The notes under the pieces were generated by a model that was given only the letters and a program-made list of their open reading frames with translations, did no database searches and was not told the origin of the DNA. From Rhyzopertha dominica (taxonomy: Eukaryota; Arthropoda; Insecta; Coleoptera; Bostrichidae), in NCBI GenBank assembly GCA_025024175.1, contig QCXZ01000001.1, positions 19,344,001 to 19,408,000 of the forward strand: a stretch of 64,000 nt of DNA, written 5' to 3'. A program made the position numbers and the translations under genes. The stretch's first letter is position 1; each line of letters begins with the position of its first letter. Positions 22,461 to 33,779 of the stretch are shown here, piece by piece.

Positions 22461-24393
22461 AACAAAATTTTAAAATCATAATATTCATCGCATGGGCTTA
22501 AAGTTCTCCCTCTGTGTGAAGTAATATTAGTATATCCACAGAGATGAGATGCCTTTGACTGATTTACGTTAAATTACGATAAATGCTGTTTGTCTTTTAT
22601 GATTACAACCACATGATTTAACCGCCTCATATTAATAGCTTGTTTTTGTGTGATTCATTAATGGTCGTTTTAAGTTTTTTAGTGCAACTAGCAAACCCGA
22701 TGTAATCTAACATTTATAGAAGAAGAAACAAAAGAAAGAATTTGATATACGTACTCACTTGGGTTGATATGTCATACATTGTTATTATTGTACATTTCTG
22801 CCATCTAGGACACTTAATTTCCTTTAAAAAGGTTTCTGAGTAAATTTGTATGTCTTTGAAGTAATAAGCTAAAGAGAGTGGAAGACAATTAAATGTGTGA
22901 GAATGTTGGTGAATTTAAAACCATAATTTTATTTGTTGCCCTTGTAACATGCGAAATAGAGCTTTTGCAGTTGTTTCATTTGGTATTAGAAATTAAATTA
23001 GCACGACAATTGACGACCGTAACCGCCATTAACACCTCCCTGTTTCAACAGAATTTAATTAAAGCGGTGCTCCATAATAAATTATGCTTTAATATCATCA
23101 ACTAACTCTCCAAGTTGCCTCTGCATAAACGCCGACGACGCGCAAGAGGGGCAATTCAAAGAAACCTCTTCGTTTTGAAAGAAAATTGAAAATTCAATTA
23201 CGTGCAACTGGCGCATCTGAATCTAGCACGTCGAGGCTCAAGCTAGAGGTAGAAACGCCTGCGGTCTTAATCTAATAAGGATATTCTTGCTTAATCAGGC
23301 TAACGTCCGGGTTTGGTGTACGAGTAGTATAGCTTCATTGCTGCAAGTGGTTGGTATGATACCGTTTGATCGGTCACAGACGTACTGTGTGCAGTTTGTA
23401 GTAGTTACCAATTACAGCGGAATTGCAACAGTACTTCTACGATAGAAAAGCAGAAGTGTTCGCTAGGGGCAAGGTTGGTTTAGTTTTTCATTTATTCTAA
23501 AAATGAGACTATCTAGCATATAAAATAGACTTTAAAGACATGTTATTTAAGCAAAGTATCACATCGTTTTTACCATTTGGTAATTGCAGTATCATACAAG
23601 ATAAAAATAACACGAAGCAAATCTAGGAAGCAAAATGATAGTCTAATAAGGTCGATTAAAAAATACCACAGTACAGTACAAATTCTAGAAATTTCTATAA
23701 ATCTCTTAAGTATTTGTAATAATATTTTTTCTTCGTTAAATTTTGTTTTACCAAAATAAATATTTTTAGTTAGACATTAGGTCAGTTACGGAAGATTTAT
23801 CTACTTCTTGCCAGTTAGTAGCACATGTGTGTTTTTTTCGGGCGGATATAATGCTGTTTTAGTCTGATTTATGTAACATTTACCGGAAGAAGAAATAATT
23901 TCGCAAACTTACACTTTCCGAACTCACTATATTTAGAGCAACACAATATTTTGTTATGTGTACAATCAATAACTGAAATATCAAGCTTTCTGCATCTCTT
24001 TAATTTTTCCGAAAGGCCTTGTGCATAAAGAAAATATGCCTTTAATTTACTTTATAGTTATTTAGAATTACTTGGCTTGAACGAATACTTTGATTGCAAA
24101 CTAACCAAATATTCATATTACCATGCATAATCCTTTCTTACTACCTTTGATTTAATAATTTTGATAAAGTTGCTTCTATGGTGATCAATCATCTTAGATG
24201 CTTATGGGTTCTTATAAGAAGAAAATATAGGATCCTTTTGTATGTTGGTCTACCTTCATCTGTTCTAGGATATCTAGCATGTAAATACTTAAGATCCTTC
24301 ATATCTTCAGATGTCACGTTAGCTTTGAGCGTACGTGCGGTTATAATGTCACGGCATACATCCATCCTAACTTATCAGTTTGTAAGATATTAG
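22461..24393. other. intergenic with a GC-richer unique stretch
   Basis: Mostly AT-rich. 22980-23290 is less AT-rich, with ordered phrases (accgccattaacacctccc, gcataaacgccgacgacgcg, aagctagaggtagaaacgcc) that could be conserved regulatory DNA. No gene is visible. Confidence 0.3.
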
Positions 24394-24530
24394 ATGGCAA
24401 TGCCATCTGTCAGTATTACACTGACATGATAACAAAGCCACATAGCTGCCATAATGGGATCTACTTCCTAAAGGAATTATCTGCAGTTGGTAGCGGTGCA
24501 GACAGCACAGTATAGACATGAATTTTTATC
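24394..24530 (+). repeat. dispersed repeat X, copy B (internally deleted)
   Basis: Starts with the hairpin gatggcaatgccatc, then ctgtcagtattacactgaca, then tagctgcc and cttcctaaagga as in copy C. It then jumps straight to ctgcagttggt...acagcacagtatagacatg, the 3' hairpin arm of copy C. The middle section is missing. Confidence 0.7.
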
Positions 24531-25329
24531 AGTTTGATTCTTCGGAATCAATCTTTGTCTAAGAATTCTACAGATGGTATTGTTCTGGAGTTGTCATTAG
24601 TGCTACAGCAAAGTTTATCCCCTTCCCTGAAATATTAACAGCATTTGACTCTTTTTATTTATATTGTAGGCTTGTCACTGCTTATTTTGTGTTTAACTAT
24701 TTGATGTGTTCTAAGCTGTCTTTAATTTGTAAAAAAAATTTCACACTTAAATTTCAATTAATTAAATCACTCCTAAGTTTTCATTGTTTCTAGGGCCACA
24801 GTTTTTCACCCATTCCGCTATTTTTTAAATTTACTATTATAGCAATTCGAGGCAATTCAATTTTTTATCGTGCAGATACTCCGGATGCCTTATTAATGAA
24901 TTTTTTTACAATGGATTTAGAATGATGTCCTGCATATTAATATACATACCCGGCTTGTTAATTATCTATAAAATTGGAAAGAAGCGACTGCATATAAATT
25001 TTTGTCTTTTAATATATAATTTCTACAATTTATAAAATCAGAATATCCAAAAGAAAAGGGAATAAAAATTATCTTTTATAATTTGCCTAAATTCAATTTT
25101 ACATTTACATGTCTATTTTAATGAGTCCGTTAGCTTATTTTTAGGATTTTAGAATGAAAATGTAGTTTATATTGCCCATACACATTTTAAATACATTAGT
25201 TTGATTTTTTTATACGAAGAAATAGTCGTGTTTCGCATAGTACAAAATTCTCCTCACTGCTGCAAATGGTGGTCTAGTAGCCCTACTAATGTTTGAATCG
25301 TTGTTATATATATACTGCTTGAATTGTGA
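24531..25329. other. intergenic, nothing recognised
   Basis: Very AT-rich. No gene, RNA or repeat recognised. Confidence 0.5.
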
Positions 25330-25590
25330 ATTGAACAAGGGTTCTGGTGGTATAGTTAATTGCATATTGGGTTTGATTCCCGATCAAAGCTGACAAAAAA
25401 TATATATCCCTGCAGACCAACCAATTAAATAAATGGTAGACGCTTTCGCGGCCGGAGTGACTTGGTTTTGGCTGTGATCGTGGCGATTTCTTCGTTGCTG
25501 ACCTCTTCGGCAACTGCTGTGGTGAGCATCCTCAAGCATGAATTCATCGTGGACGTAGTTGTCTCTGAGTGAACACAACTATTTGTAATG
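25330..25590 (+). mobile_element. tRNA-derived SINE, family S2
   Basis: A tRNA-like head with box A ctggtggtatagttaa (about 25340) and box B ggtttgattccc (about 25370) leads into a body (gctttcgcggccggagtg...). Its last ~110 bp (25480-25590) match 42242-42370, for example gctgtggtgagcatc and ttcatcgtggacgtagttgtc. Ends were not fixed by a target duplication. Confidence 0.6.
25507..25547 (-). ncRNA. decayed hammerhead-like motif in S2
   Basis: Minus strand: GCUUGAGGAUGCUCACCACAG, then CAGUUGCCGAAGAGGUCAGC. It aligns base by base with 42289-42330, where the CUGAAGA half is intact. The flanking GCU and AGC would form stem I. Two core positions are mutated. Confidence 0.25.
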
Positions 25591-26229
25591 AAATAGGTGT
25601 TTATCGCAATTATAAGGCAAACTTATTCATTGTAGAGAGGGCGATAGAATTACTTGGTATAATTTTAGTCATATTGTTATTTTATATTAACTATGCGACA
25701 ATAAAGTTGACCTGACACGACCCGTCCTGATCTTCTAATGTTTGTTTATATTAGTTTTAATCAAAACACATAGTGCACGATCAGACGCTTTTTTGTGTAT
25801 ATATCAATACGATATCGTAACTTTTGAATGCTTATCTTTAAATAATTCTGGCGTTTATTTTAAGTGTTTATTAAATACTTTATTTGAATGTATCGTTGTA
25901 GCTACTTGTTCATATCCGTTACAGACATGCAGCATACTGTCCAATAAACTAGATATGCCCTTTTTGATAACATTTATTACGTTATTACAATGATAACATT
26001 AAGGTTTTTTTTATTGGTCATCAATTCGCTTGAGTAAATCAAGCTAGCTAACCTTGTATTAGCGTTATTACTATGATAAATACGATGGCCCAGTATGAAT
26101 TTAATTACAGCCTCTTCATCATTCCAATTAAGTGCGTTATGGCCACGCTTTGTATAAATCATGGACCTTTCAGGTGATCATTTTAATGACATAGGGTGTC
26201 ATAATATTTATGCTTGGATTTACATTTTA

Positions 26230-26510
26230 ATTTTTAGTGTTGGTTGCCCAAAAGTCCGGCGCGGGGAATAAGCGTTTTATCTGTATCCGAGAGCTTAGGA
26301 CCTAAACGGTTTTCGGGGATATAACGTCATTAAAGTTAATTAGATAAGTGCGCCCTGCATATTAACCAGGATACTGGAAATGCGTATTAAGTACCTCGTC
26401 CCCCTCAGAGGTTATCCCCCACTCGTAAATATTCGCATTCCAGGGCACTCCTATTAAGACCATTATTAGGAGTTTAAAGAGAATACGGGGTACGGTTTAA
26501 GCAAGGAAAG
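26230..26510. promoter_or_regulatory. unique block with homeodomain-type sites, possible enhancer
   Basis: A non-repetitive stretch denser in GC and CpG than its neighbours, with TAATTA at 26337-26342, cgtcattaaagtt just before it, and ordered phrases such as ggataactgg-like aaccaggatactgg and taagaccattattagg. It resembles conserved non-coding developmental regulatory DNA, but no cross-species comparison was possible. Confidence 0.22.
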
Positions 26511-26909
26511 GCTGTGCGATAAGATCCGTAGTGAAATACGGGGCAATTAACAACATGCATGTGGGTTGCTTTATAAAGGAACACCAAGAAATATAGGTCG
26601 AGTAAATAATCTCTCCCACGTTGAGATTAGCCAAATCTTTGGAAATGTGCGTCTTGGTAAGCAACCCTTCGAAATCTGCGGTATTCGACACGATATCACT
26701 TTGCTGGATACATTGCACTTAAGCTTGTAAACAAACCTAATCAAACCAAGTACGCAGCCTGCAGAAGCTGCTTGCCCAAAGTCCCAGCTAACATCAGTGA
26801 TTTGTGTAAAATCTTCGGTTGTTGGCTGTTGTTAGCTGCTACTAGACATATATTTCTTAATAACTTATGAATATTATAGCTTCTTATTCGTCCTGTTGTG
26901 TGTTTCAAT
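26511..26909. other. intergenic, nothing recognised
   Basis: Spacer between the unique block and the PLE. The 73-codon minus-strand frame has no motif. Confidence 0.4.
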
Positions 26910-28135
26910 CTTATATCTTATATCACTAGATGTCACTGCGTTATTTACGAACATCCCTAAGGAATTAATTACCCAAATTAAAAAAAAAACTATGGACACA
27001 TCATCAAATACATTGGCATCCCCCAAGAGTTATTACTTAAAGTGTTAAATGTATATTTCAATGGTAATTACTTTAAATTTAACGGATAATTGTATTCACA
27101 GGATTGATGGTACCACAATGGGCAGTCCTGCAGTCCAGTGTTGGCATCTTTTGTGATGGATGAGTTAATCAGTTTTGAGAAAAATGAGGTTACATTGGAT
27201 ATACCAATTTTGATGGTATATGCTGATGATACACTTCTACCTGTGCCTGAAAATGAAATTAATCCAATACATAATATATTTAATAGATTTCACAATAAAT
27301 TACAGTTTACAATAGAAATTGAAGAGAACAATCGTATACCGTTCCTAGATTGTTTAGTCATAAGAAATGTTAATGGCACAGTAACCACAGATTGGTACAG
27401 AACACCGAATAGTAGTATACGGACACTCAATTACCATTCAGACAAATCAACCAATCACAAAAAAGAAACGCTGTCCATAACTTACTCTATAGAGTTTACA
27501 ATTTAAGTGAAAAAAAATTCCATACAAAGAATTTAGAAGAAGTGTACAGGATTCTAGAAAATAATAATTATCCTAAAAGTTTTATAGAAAAATGTAGAAT
27601 TGAATACCTTCAACATCAAGAAACACATTCATCTAGAAAATACAATAGGAATAGAATCTTCGCCAAAATGCCTTACGTCCACATGGTATCAGAAAAGTTG
27701 AAGTTCATTTTTAAAGATCATGTACAATTAGCGTTTTACACATTCAATAATATAAAGAAAAGCATATATTAGAAGTTGAAAGACAAGGATAAAAAGGAAA
27801 TGCTGACTAATGTGGTATATAGTATACCATGCCAAAATTATGAACTTAAATACATCGGCTAAACTTCACAACTAAAAAAAAAANGAAATGCCCAACATGA
27901 ATATAGTTGTAATATAACACAAATCAACAAAAAATTGAAAACGGCATTAGCCATAACACCACCATAAGGAAGGGCACCACCTGAATTTCAAGGAAGTCAC
28001 TGTTATCGACTATGAACCAATTAAAATAAAAAGAGAACTAAGTGAAATGATACATATAACAAAAAACAACACCATGAATTTTAAAACAGACGTAAACAAT
28101 TTAAACATAATTTATTCAAATATAATAGAGAATTA
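26910..28135 (+). pseudogene. Penelope-like element D, RT plus GIY-YIG, decayed
   Basis: SLDVTALFTNIPKE (about 26927) is RT motif A with its catalytic Asp. DGTTMGSP...LASFVMDE (about 27100-27170, frameshifted inside) is motif B. VYADDTLL (about 27220) is motif C. IPFLDCLVI and DWYRTPNSS follow. The nuclease region has VVYSIPCQNYELKYIG, then TAA where Gln is expected (GQTSQ), and later LNFKEVTVIDYE. Multiple frameshifts and stops break it. Its wording is closer to element C than to A, E or F. It reaches further 5' into RT than the other copies. Confidence 0.8.
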
Positions 28136-28789
28136 AAGTAAAGAAATAATATATTTATATATAAAAAATAATATAAAAAAGAGAGTGGTCTTTAATAAAT
28201 TTGACTGATTTAAAATATTAATTTTAATGCAATTTATTAATTAGACTAGGAGTATAATCAGTTGCCTACTCTTGTACTTGTCGAATGTCAATAATTGTAA
28301 TATATGTATGTGTTTTGCAAAAGGGTGTTATCATTTCTGTAAGTAAAATATTCTTTATTATTGTGCTAGTTGTAAATATTGTATTTTAGCTCTATCTTGA
28401 AAAAGTTGACAAAATAAATCAGCGAAACTTAATAACTTATTGTTGAGAACCTCATAGTAGTGGGACAAGGAGGACGATCTGGTATTATTCTATAAGTGTT
28501 AATGAGTATAAGTAACTACTAGGTAAATTTGTTTTTTATCGTCTCATCCGGTATGTTAAATACTTGCGCTACTCTTATTGTCATCAGCTAGTGATATAGT
28601 TATATTTGAATAATTTAGACATTTTAATAATTATTTAACAGTTAATTAGCAATTAATTCCGAATGCTACATTTAAAATAACTTTTTTAGCTCACAATGCA
28701 TTTCAGATAGCGACGTATGATTTAAACAAATAATTAAACTCTTACAAAATAAAAAGAATATGTTTTAACTAAATGTTATCATCTACTAA
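28136..28789. other. intergenic, nothing recognised
   Basis: AT-rich sequence following PLE D; some may be its 3' untranslated region. Nothing recognised. Confidence 0.45.
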
Positions 28790-28990
28790 GTCCTCCTAGC
28801 TTTCAATTACGGCTAACATCCGATAAGGCAAGGAATTAAATATATTTTCCAGAAGATTCACATCGATTGTGAGGTGTGAATTGCTGCATTATCATGCTGA
28901 AATATCCATTTCTGGACAGAAAAAATTACTGCTATATTATCATCTTCCTTTGAAGCAGTTGTAAATTATTTTAGCAGCCCGTCGACCTTC
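28790..28990 (-). pseudogene. Tc1-like transposase scrap with internal deletion
   Basis: Minus strand: VQKWIFQHDNAAIHTS carries the second catalytic Asp (QDNA motif of Tc1). Only about 25 nt later, after a frameshift, the frame reads NLLENIFNSLPYRMLAVIE, which is the extreme C-terminus of Tc1 transposases. The PDLNPIE region holding the third catalytic residue is deleted. Confidence 0.6.
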
Positions 28991-29104
28991 AAAAGACTAG
29001 TTGTACATTGATTTGAAACCGCCGCCCAAATAATTAGTGACCCACAGTGATGTCATTTTATGAAATGAATGGTGGACTGCTTCTTCTAAATTCAAGAAGT
29101 TATT

Positions 29105-29305
29105 ATCAACAGAAATGAACTTTTGGAAAGAGCGTGCGGACTAACACTAAGAGAAAGATTAAGAAACGAGCAAACGAGGACAAAAGTAGGTGTCCAAATT
29201 GCTATACTTGATATTATAAAAGCCAAAGGTGGTATGAGTCCCAACAGATGGCCAAAGAAGATAATAGACTGGAAAGCAACGCGAAGAAGGGCGATCGAAT
29301 AAAAG
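29105..29305 (+). pseudogene. RTE-like LINE ORF C-terminal scrap
   Basis: CGLTLRERLRNEQTRTKVGV, then DIIKAK, then RWPKKIIDWKATRRRAIE matches the tail of insect LINE proteins of the pattern R-I-R-N-E-x-I-R...DDIKxKQLRWYGHV...R-x-P-K-K-x-x-x-W. The WYGHV part is changed. Immediately upstream, MNFWKER is in another frame, showing a frameshift. Only the 3' end of the LINE is present, as in 5'-truncated insertions. Confidence 0.55.
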
Positions 29306-30544
29306 AATGAGGAATGATATAGATGTGTAATATGGTTATAGAAAATTGTAAAAAAAAAACCGCATTACATATGAAAATAATACTAGAAACCGTCAAATCC
29401 ATCTAAGTTAACTCCTTTTCATCAGTGAGGGCGACTTTTCCACATCTTTGTCCAATTATTACGGTAATTATGCGAAAATTCTAAATGTTCTCGCTGATGA
29501 CGTGCTNGAAGTGATGATTTCTTGCGTAGTTTTCTTCTTTTTAATCGATCCCGAAATTGCCTCGCTGTAGAGGAAGAATTGGATGTGAAAAACGCAAATA
29601 GCATAGAAACATAGGTGGGAATATTCAACTGGTCGACATATACTCACCTATAGAATGCAAAATTTACATTCAAGTTTTGCTCTTAAATCAGAGTATATTA
29701 ACTAAAATCACTTTCAGCGGAAATTTTAGACTCAGTATCCGCCATTTTCTATCGTACTGCACATACTGCATAGCATGTTAGGAAACCTTTTGCAGCTTAT
29801 GCTTAGTAAGAATTAAAAAGTGCAAAACTGTGTAATCAGTACTACCACAACGTAGTTATTGGCATTAGATTGTGATCTATGTGGATCTCACTCTCAAATA
29901 ACATTGTGGATTTTCTGCATGAAAAGTAATCTTTGATTCAGAATTATTTTAGGATGTTTATTTGACACGTTAACGTTAGTTTTCTGGGCTGTATGATTTG
30001 CTTTGTTTTCATTCAGCGTCGACTATTCTATAGTAGTTTAACTTGTGAAGAATTAATCATGAATCGACTTGTCGACATGTTCAGTGAACGTGGGGTCCAT
30101 CATAGCATGTCCACGCAAAAATATTCTAGCATAAGTATTTTTTTCATTATTATAAATACAAAATCGATTAAATAGACAAAGTACTGCGATTCTATTGTTC
30201 ATTAACAATTTAATTAGAATAAATTTTGTGCGAAAATCGGCAAATTAAAAATAGGTTGCAGTTTTTAACAGCTAACCGCAATGAAAATTGTTATGAATTT
30301 AAGTAGTAATACAAGTTCTCATGCACGTAATAGAATGGCACCTGAAGCGATTATTTTAATTCGTACATGTTATGAGTTATTGTCAAAGAAAGATCATCTA
30401 GTTTTTTCTTTCAGTGCTAGGAAAAAGCACTTTTAGGTACCTCTATGATGTTGGAGTCGCATTATAAAACAGTGGACCTATTGGTACATTATTTGCTACC
30501 TAGCATCTTTGCAAATTTTCTATCTTTTGTGTTTAGCTTGGCCT
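29306..30544. other. intergenic, nothing recognised
   Basis: Short frames only, with one N at about 29507. No motif seen. Confidence 0.45.
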
Positions 30545-30768
30545 ATTCATGGGGTCGCGGTCGTGGTGTAGTGGATAGCGTACTCGCGTACTCTGTAGAA
30601 GGTCCCGGGTTCAATCCCCGGGGCCGACAACAACGGAAATACGACCGCTGGCGCTGCCTCGTGGAAGGCAGTGGCACACCACCACCGGTAAATTTGCTTG
30701 TATAGCCGCTCAAAAAGAGGCGTTCGGAACAAGCGATAAACTGAATGAATTTATGAGTTGGTCCTCTA
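30545..30768 (+). mobile_element. tRNA-derived SINE, family S1, second copy
   Basis: The tRNA-like head ggtcgtggtgtagtggatag...gtcccgggttcaatccccgg has good A and B boxes. The body matches the copy at 15976-16265 (acggaaatacgacc, taaatttgcttgtatagcc, gttcggaac, gcgataaactg). Compared with that copy it has about 10 extra bases forming a ctgcctcgtggaaggcag stem. The 3' end is unclear, and three overlapping short frames here are repeat sequence. Acceptor-stem pairing is poor, so it is not a functional tRNA gene. Confidence 0.85.
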
Positions 30769-31699
30769 TTAGGCAATGTTTTGAAAGTGTTTTATATACT
30801 GATTCAAGCACTTCTATGATTTGTAGGTAGGAAGTAATTATGTATGCATGTAGACATGTGTGTACATAAAAATATCGTAAGTACTTTTTGAGGCTCAGAA
30901 TTCTACTATGCTGAGCTTCCAGTTTATTTGATATTTATAATGTCTTTACTATTGCTTGTTTCAAAGCACACTATGTTTTTTTATATTGTTAATGTATAAG
31001 CAGTGAGAATGTGCGGATATAATGTTTAGTAGGTTACAAACTCTTCATCAGAATATGAACAAATGCTTGGGCGAAAACTATAGCGGCAAGATAAGCAATG
31101 TGACGTATCAATAAATATGAAGCGCTATACTTCATTTTTTTTAATATGCAGGAATTCAAAACGTTTCAGGTTATGTAAAAAAGCTGCCACATGAAACATA
31201 TCGCAGAAATTGCAATTCTGCATAAGGAGTTACCTTTATATATGGCCTTTTTTTAAGTAATAGAAGCATTTGTCGGAATGTAAGTGTTGCAGTCTTAAAA
31301 TTGCAACACTTCATCCATTTACGCGTCTTTCTTACACTTCTAGTAAATAAAAAAAGGTGCTGCTGTTAGGACATGTTCCCTCGGATACCCAGTATATGAC
31401 GTGACTATTTCGCTTCCTAATAATTATATGGTTTGTTGTTATATTGCAATTTATTATTAAACACGTGTGATAAATGATTATGAAGATTGTTGAAACATGG
31501 ATGCAGTTATTAATTTCTTGAATATTCTGTTTATTAATTTAACCTTAAATTGTTACAGGTAAGCACGAACACCAACTAGTGCCATCAGTTGGTAAGTCGT
31601 TAATTCACTACCTACAATTTGAAAAAAAGCTGCTGTTATTTCGGTAGATCTGAGAATCACGCTACCTGCGACTTGCTTATTAGCCGAAAACATGAAAAT
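30769..31699. other. intergenic with one small hairpin
   Basis: A perfect 10-bp stem (aagtgttgca/tgcaacactt) with a 10-nt loop spans 31282-31311. Nothing else recognised. Confidence 0.45.
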
Positions 31700-32080
31700 C
31701 ACATTAGACGAAAGCGTAAATGCGCGCGTTTTATATTCAGACATTATGTAGATATACACCGGTGTATATTGCGAATTCGCCGCTTCAGATATTGTTTCGT
31801 ATTAAGCAGATCCAGAAGGAGGCGACGTTGCAGATAATAAAAGCAACGGTTGTGTTTCGCCCTCCGTGGGGAAAATTCCCGTAATATATATGCATACGTT
31901 TCGGTCACAATGGCCTCTCGCACCTAGCGACTATTTTTTCGCTATCAGCATCTGCATCACGCGTCTCAGAGGCAGCTCACGGGAGTGTTTTTCTTCGTCG
32001 AAATTTTCGATTTCAATCCTCGAGTTCGGAGTAAATAGATCGGCGATACGTGTTCGGACTTACTCTGTTTGCGTCATTCC
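31700..32080. promoter_or_regulatory. GC-richer unique block
   Basis: Phrases such as gcgaattcgccgcttcag, ggcctctcgcacctagcg and cacgcgtctcagaggcagc stand out from the AT-rich surroundings and repeat nowhere else in the window. Possible regulatory DNA; no coding motif in the 133-codon frame that overlaps it. Confidence 0.18.
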
Positions 32081-32437
32081 CGCACGAATGGATTGCCAGG
32101 AGAAAGAATGTGGTCTTCAGTTTCTTATTACTGTTATTAGGATTTTGATGAGATCTGGTGAAATTTCTGTAGTGTTGACTATCTTGATTACTTTTGATAG
32201 TCTTGTATGGATTTTATTTGTTCTAAATGTGCCTAAATCCTTTAAGAGGTTTTGTACGTGGCCATGAACTCCGTGTGACGCCATGTAGTGCGGTGTATCT
32301 CCGTATTTTACATGTACGCGTTCGAAAAGTGCGAATTTCTAACTCAACTTTCTTTTTCTACTCAGTACATGGAATGTGGTATGTATGTTTTAACATTGTC
32401 ATTTTGGCCTTTACCGACCACTGCTGGTAATATTACT

Positions 32438-32451
32438 CCCCCCCCCCCCCC
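32438..32451. repeat. C14 homopolymer run
   Basis: Fourteen consecutive C residues (G14 on the minus strand), unusual in this AT-rich window and a possible G-quadruplex or length-polymorphic site. Confidence 0.95.
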
Positions 32452-33104
32452 AAGAAACATTATATCCTGCGCTTAAAAATTACTTACTATGCTCATTTAT
32501 TGATAGTTATATTAATATCCACTTTTTTATTCACAATATCCGAGTTTTATATTAGGAGTCGATGTTGGTAACGCGCAAGGATATTGTTGCTTGTTTGATG
32601 CTAGAATCGTTTACATACCCTTTAGCCACCGTTGAGGATTTCCGATCTCCAGCATTGGCGAACATTGTCCACTGAAAAGACAGGAATTATCCTTTCTTTT
32701 CGTCGACCAAAGGCAGATGTATCTCAGATATATTTCCACTATTTTTACTCCATTCTTTGTTTCTTCATCAACGACAAATATTCGTTGAATTCCACATTAT
32801 TATCATCCACATTATTTTTTACAAGTTCATTGCAGCGACGAGCGCCCGCAACGCCCACAACAAGCACGAGCTAAAATATAATTAGATTTAATACTCATTT
32901 TTAATACGTATTTTTCAATTTTACCTCCGTCTTCCGGAGACACCAAATAAATTTAAATATTAATGTCGCCTCTTGTGAAAATTTCAGCCTTTTTTGGTTT
33001 ATAAACAACAGACTGTGTCTTTAGAAAAGCAACTATGATTGAATATCTTACGTTGATTCTGTTTTGGATTGCCAGCATAGTCTTTAACATGGGCTATCTT
33101 GCCT
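32452..33104. other. intergenic, nothing recognised
   Basis: Short frames without motifs. It may include decayed upstream parts of the recombinase scrap that follows. Confidence 0.4.
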
Positions 33105-33280
33105 AAAGCAACCATGGTTTTAAGCTTCTTGGATAAATTGTGGAAATACGCAGGAACTACGTTCTCGGTTACTTGCTTTGCCTTGTTCTTCTCGCATCAC
33201 TTTTTATATACATCGTATCCCTTGAAGTTCTTTTCTTTTACCTTTGTGGCAGCTTTTGCATCATCCTCAAGGTGTATTAG
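33105..33280 (-). pseudogene. Crypton-like tyrosine recombinase, N-terminal scrap 2
   Basis: Minus strand: GYDVYKK, then TGA where the family has Trp, then CEKNKAKQVTENVVPAYF and HNLSKKLKTMVALGK. This matches the family pattern (F-x-x-W-C-E-K-N...E-N-V-L-L-A-Y-F-x-x-L-S-K-K-x-K-P) better than scrap 1 at 18437-18620. TGG to TGA is a single transition. The catalytic tyrosine-recombinase domain is absent. Confidence 0.5.
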
Positions 33281-33779
33281 TGTATTAGATTAAAAATAGT
33301 ACCATGGTATAATTATTAAATTTATAGTGTGTATATCAAATGAAATTTTCAACATATGCATTTTTTCTTAAAGTTTTAAGTTGGAGCTTTTTTGGTTGTT
33401 ACATGTTTTGTGTTATTTACAGCACTCCTAGAATTTTTATACATCCACTCCGGATACCAAAAAGTCCACCTACTTGGTTATAATAAGATAGCAGGAAGGA
33501 CCTGTATACAACCCTTGCAAAAAAAACAAGAAAAGCTTAAACTCGTCCACAAACCGAATGATTTATGTACACTCATTTCCACAATTAATGAATCGCTTAA
33601 CGATAATCTTCCTAGGCGATTTCATATAAATTATCAGATATTGATTCTAGAGGAGCAGAGCCTCGCTTTCATAATGTGGATGAAAGTTCAAGTAAAGCTA
33701 TTTAAAGTAGCCCATTTTATCGAAATATTACACTTATATATTTTATTTATTTAGCTACTTAGAATCGGCACAAAAAGTA
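33281..33779. other. spacer with a 120-codon frame of no known family
   Basis: The plus-strand frame at 33392-33754 is hydrophobic near its start and unremarkable later. It lies next to the 3' end of the gypsy remnant and is probably chance. Confidence 0.3.

Noticed and set aside
30545..30620. A tRNA gene on the plus strand
   Set aside because: The A and B boxes are good, but the acceptor stem pairs poorly and the same head is followed by the same body at 15976-16265, so it is a SINE.
31866..32267. 133-codon plus-strand frame as a gene
   Set aside because: It lies over a GC-richer non-coding-looking block and shows no domain; three frames are open there together.
32438..32451. C14 run as a functional G-quadruplex promoter
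   Set aside because: It is a simple homopolymer with no neighbouring promoter signals; kept only as a repeat.
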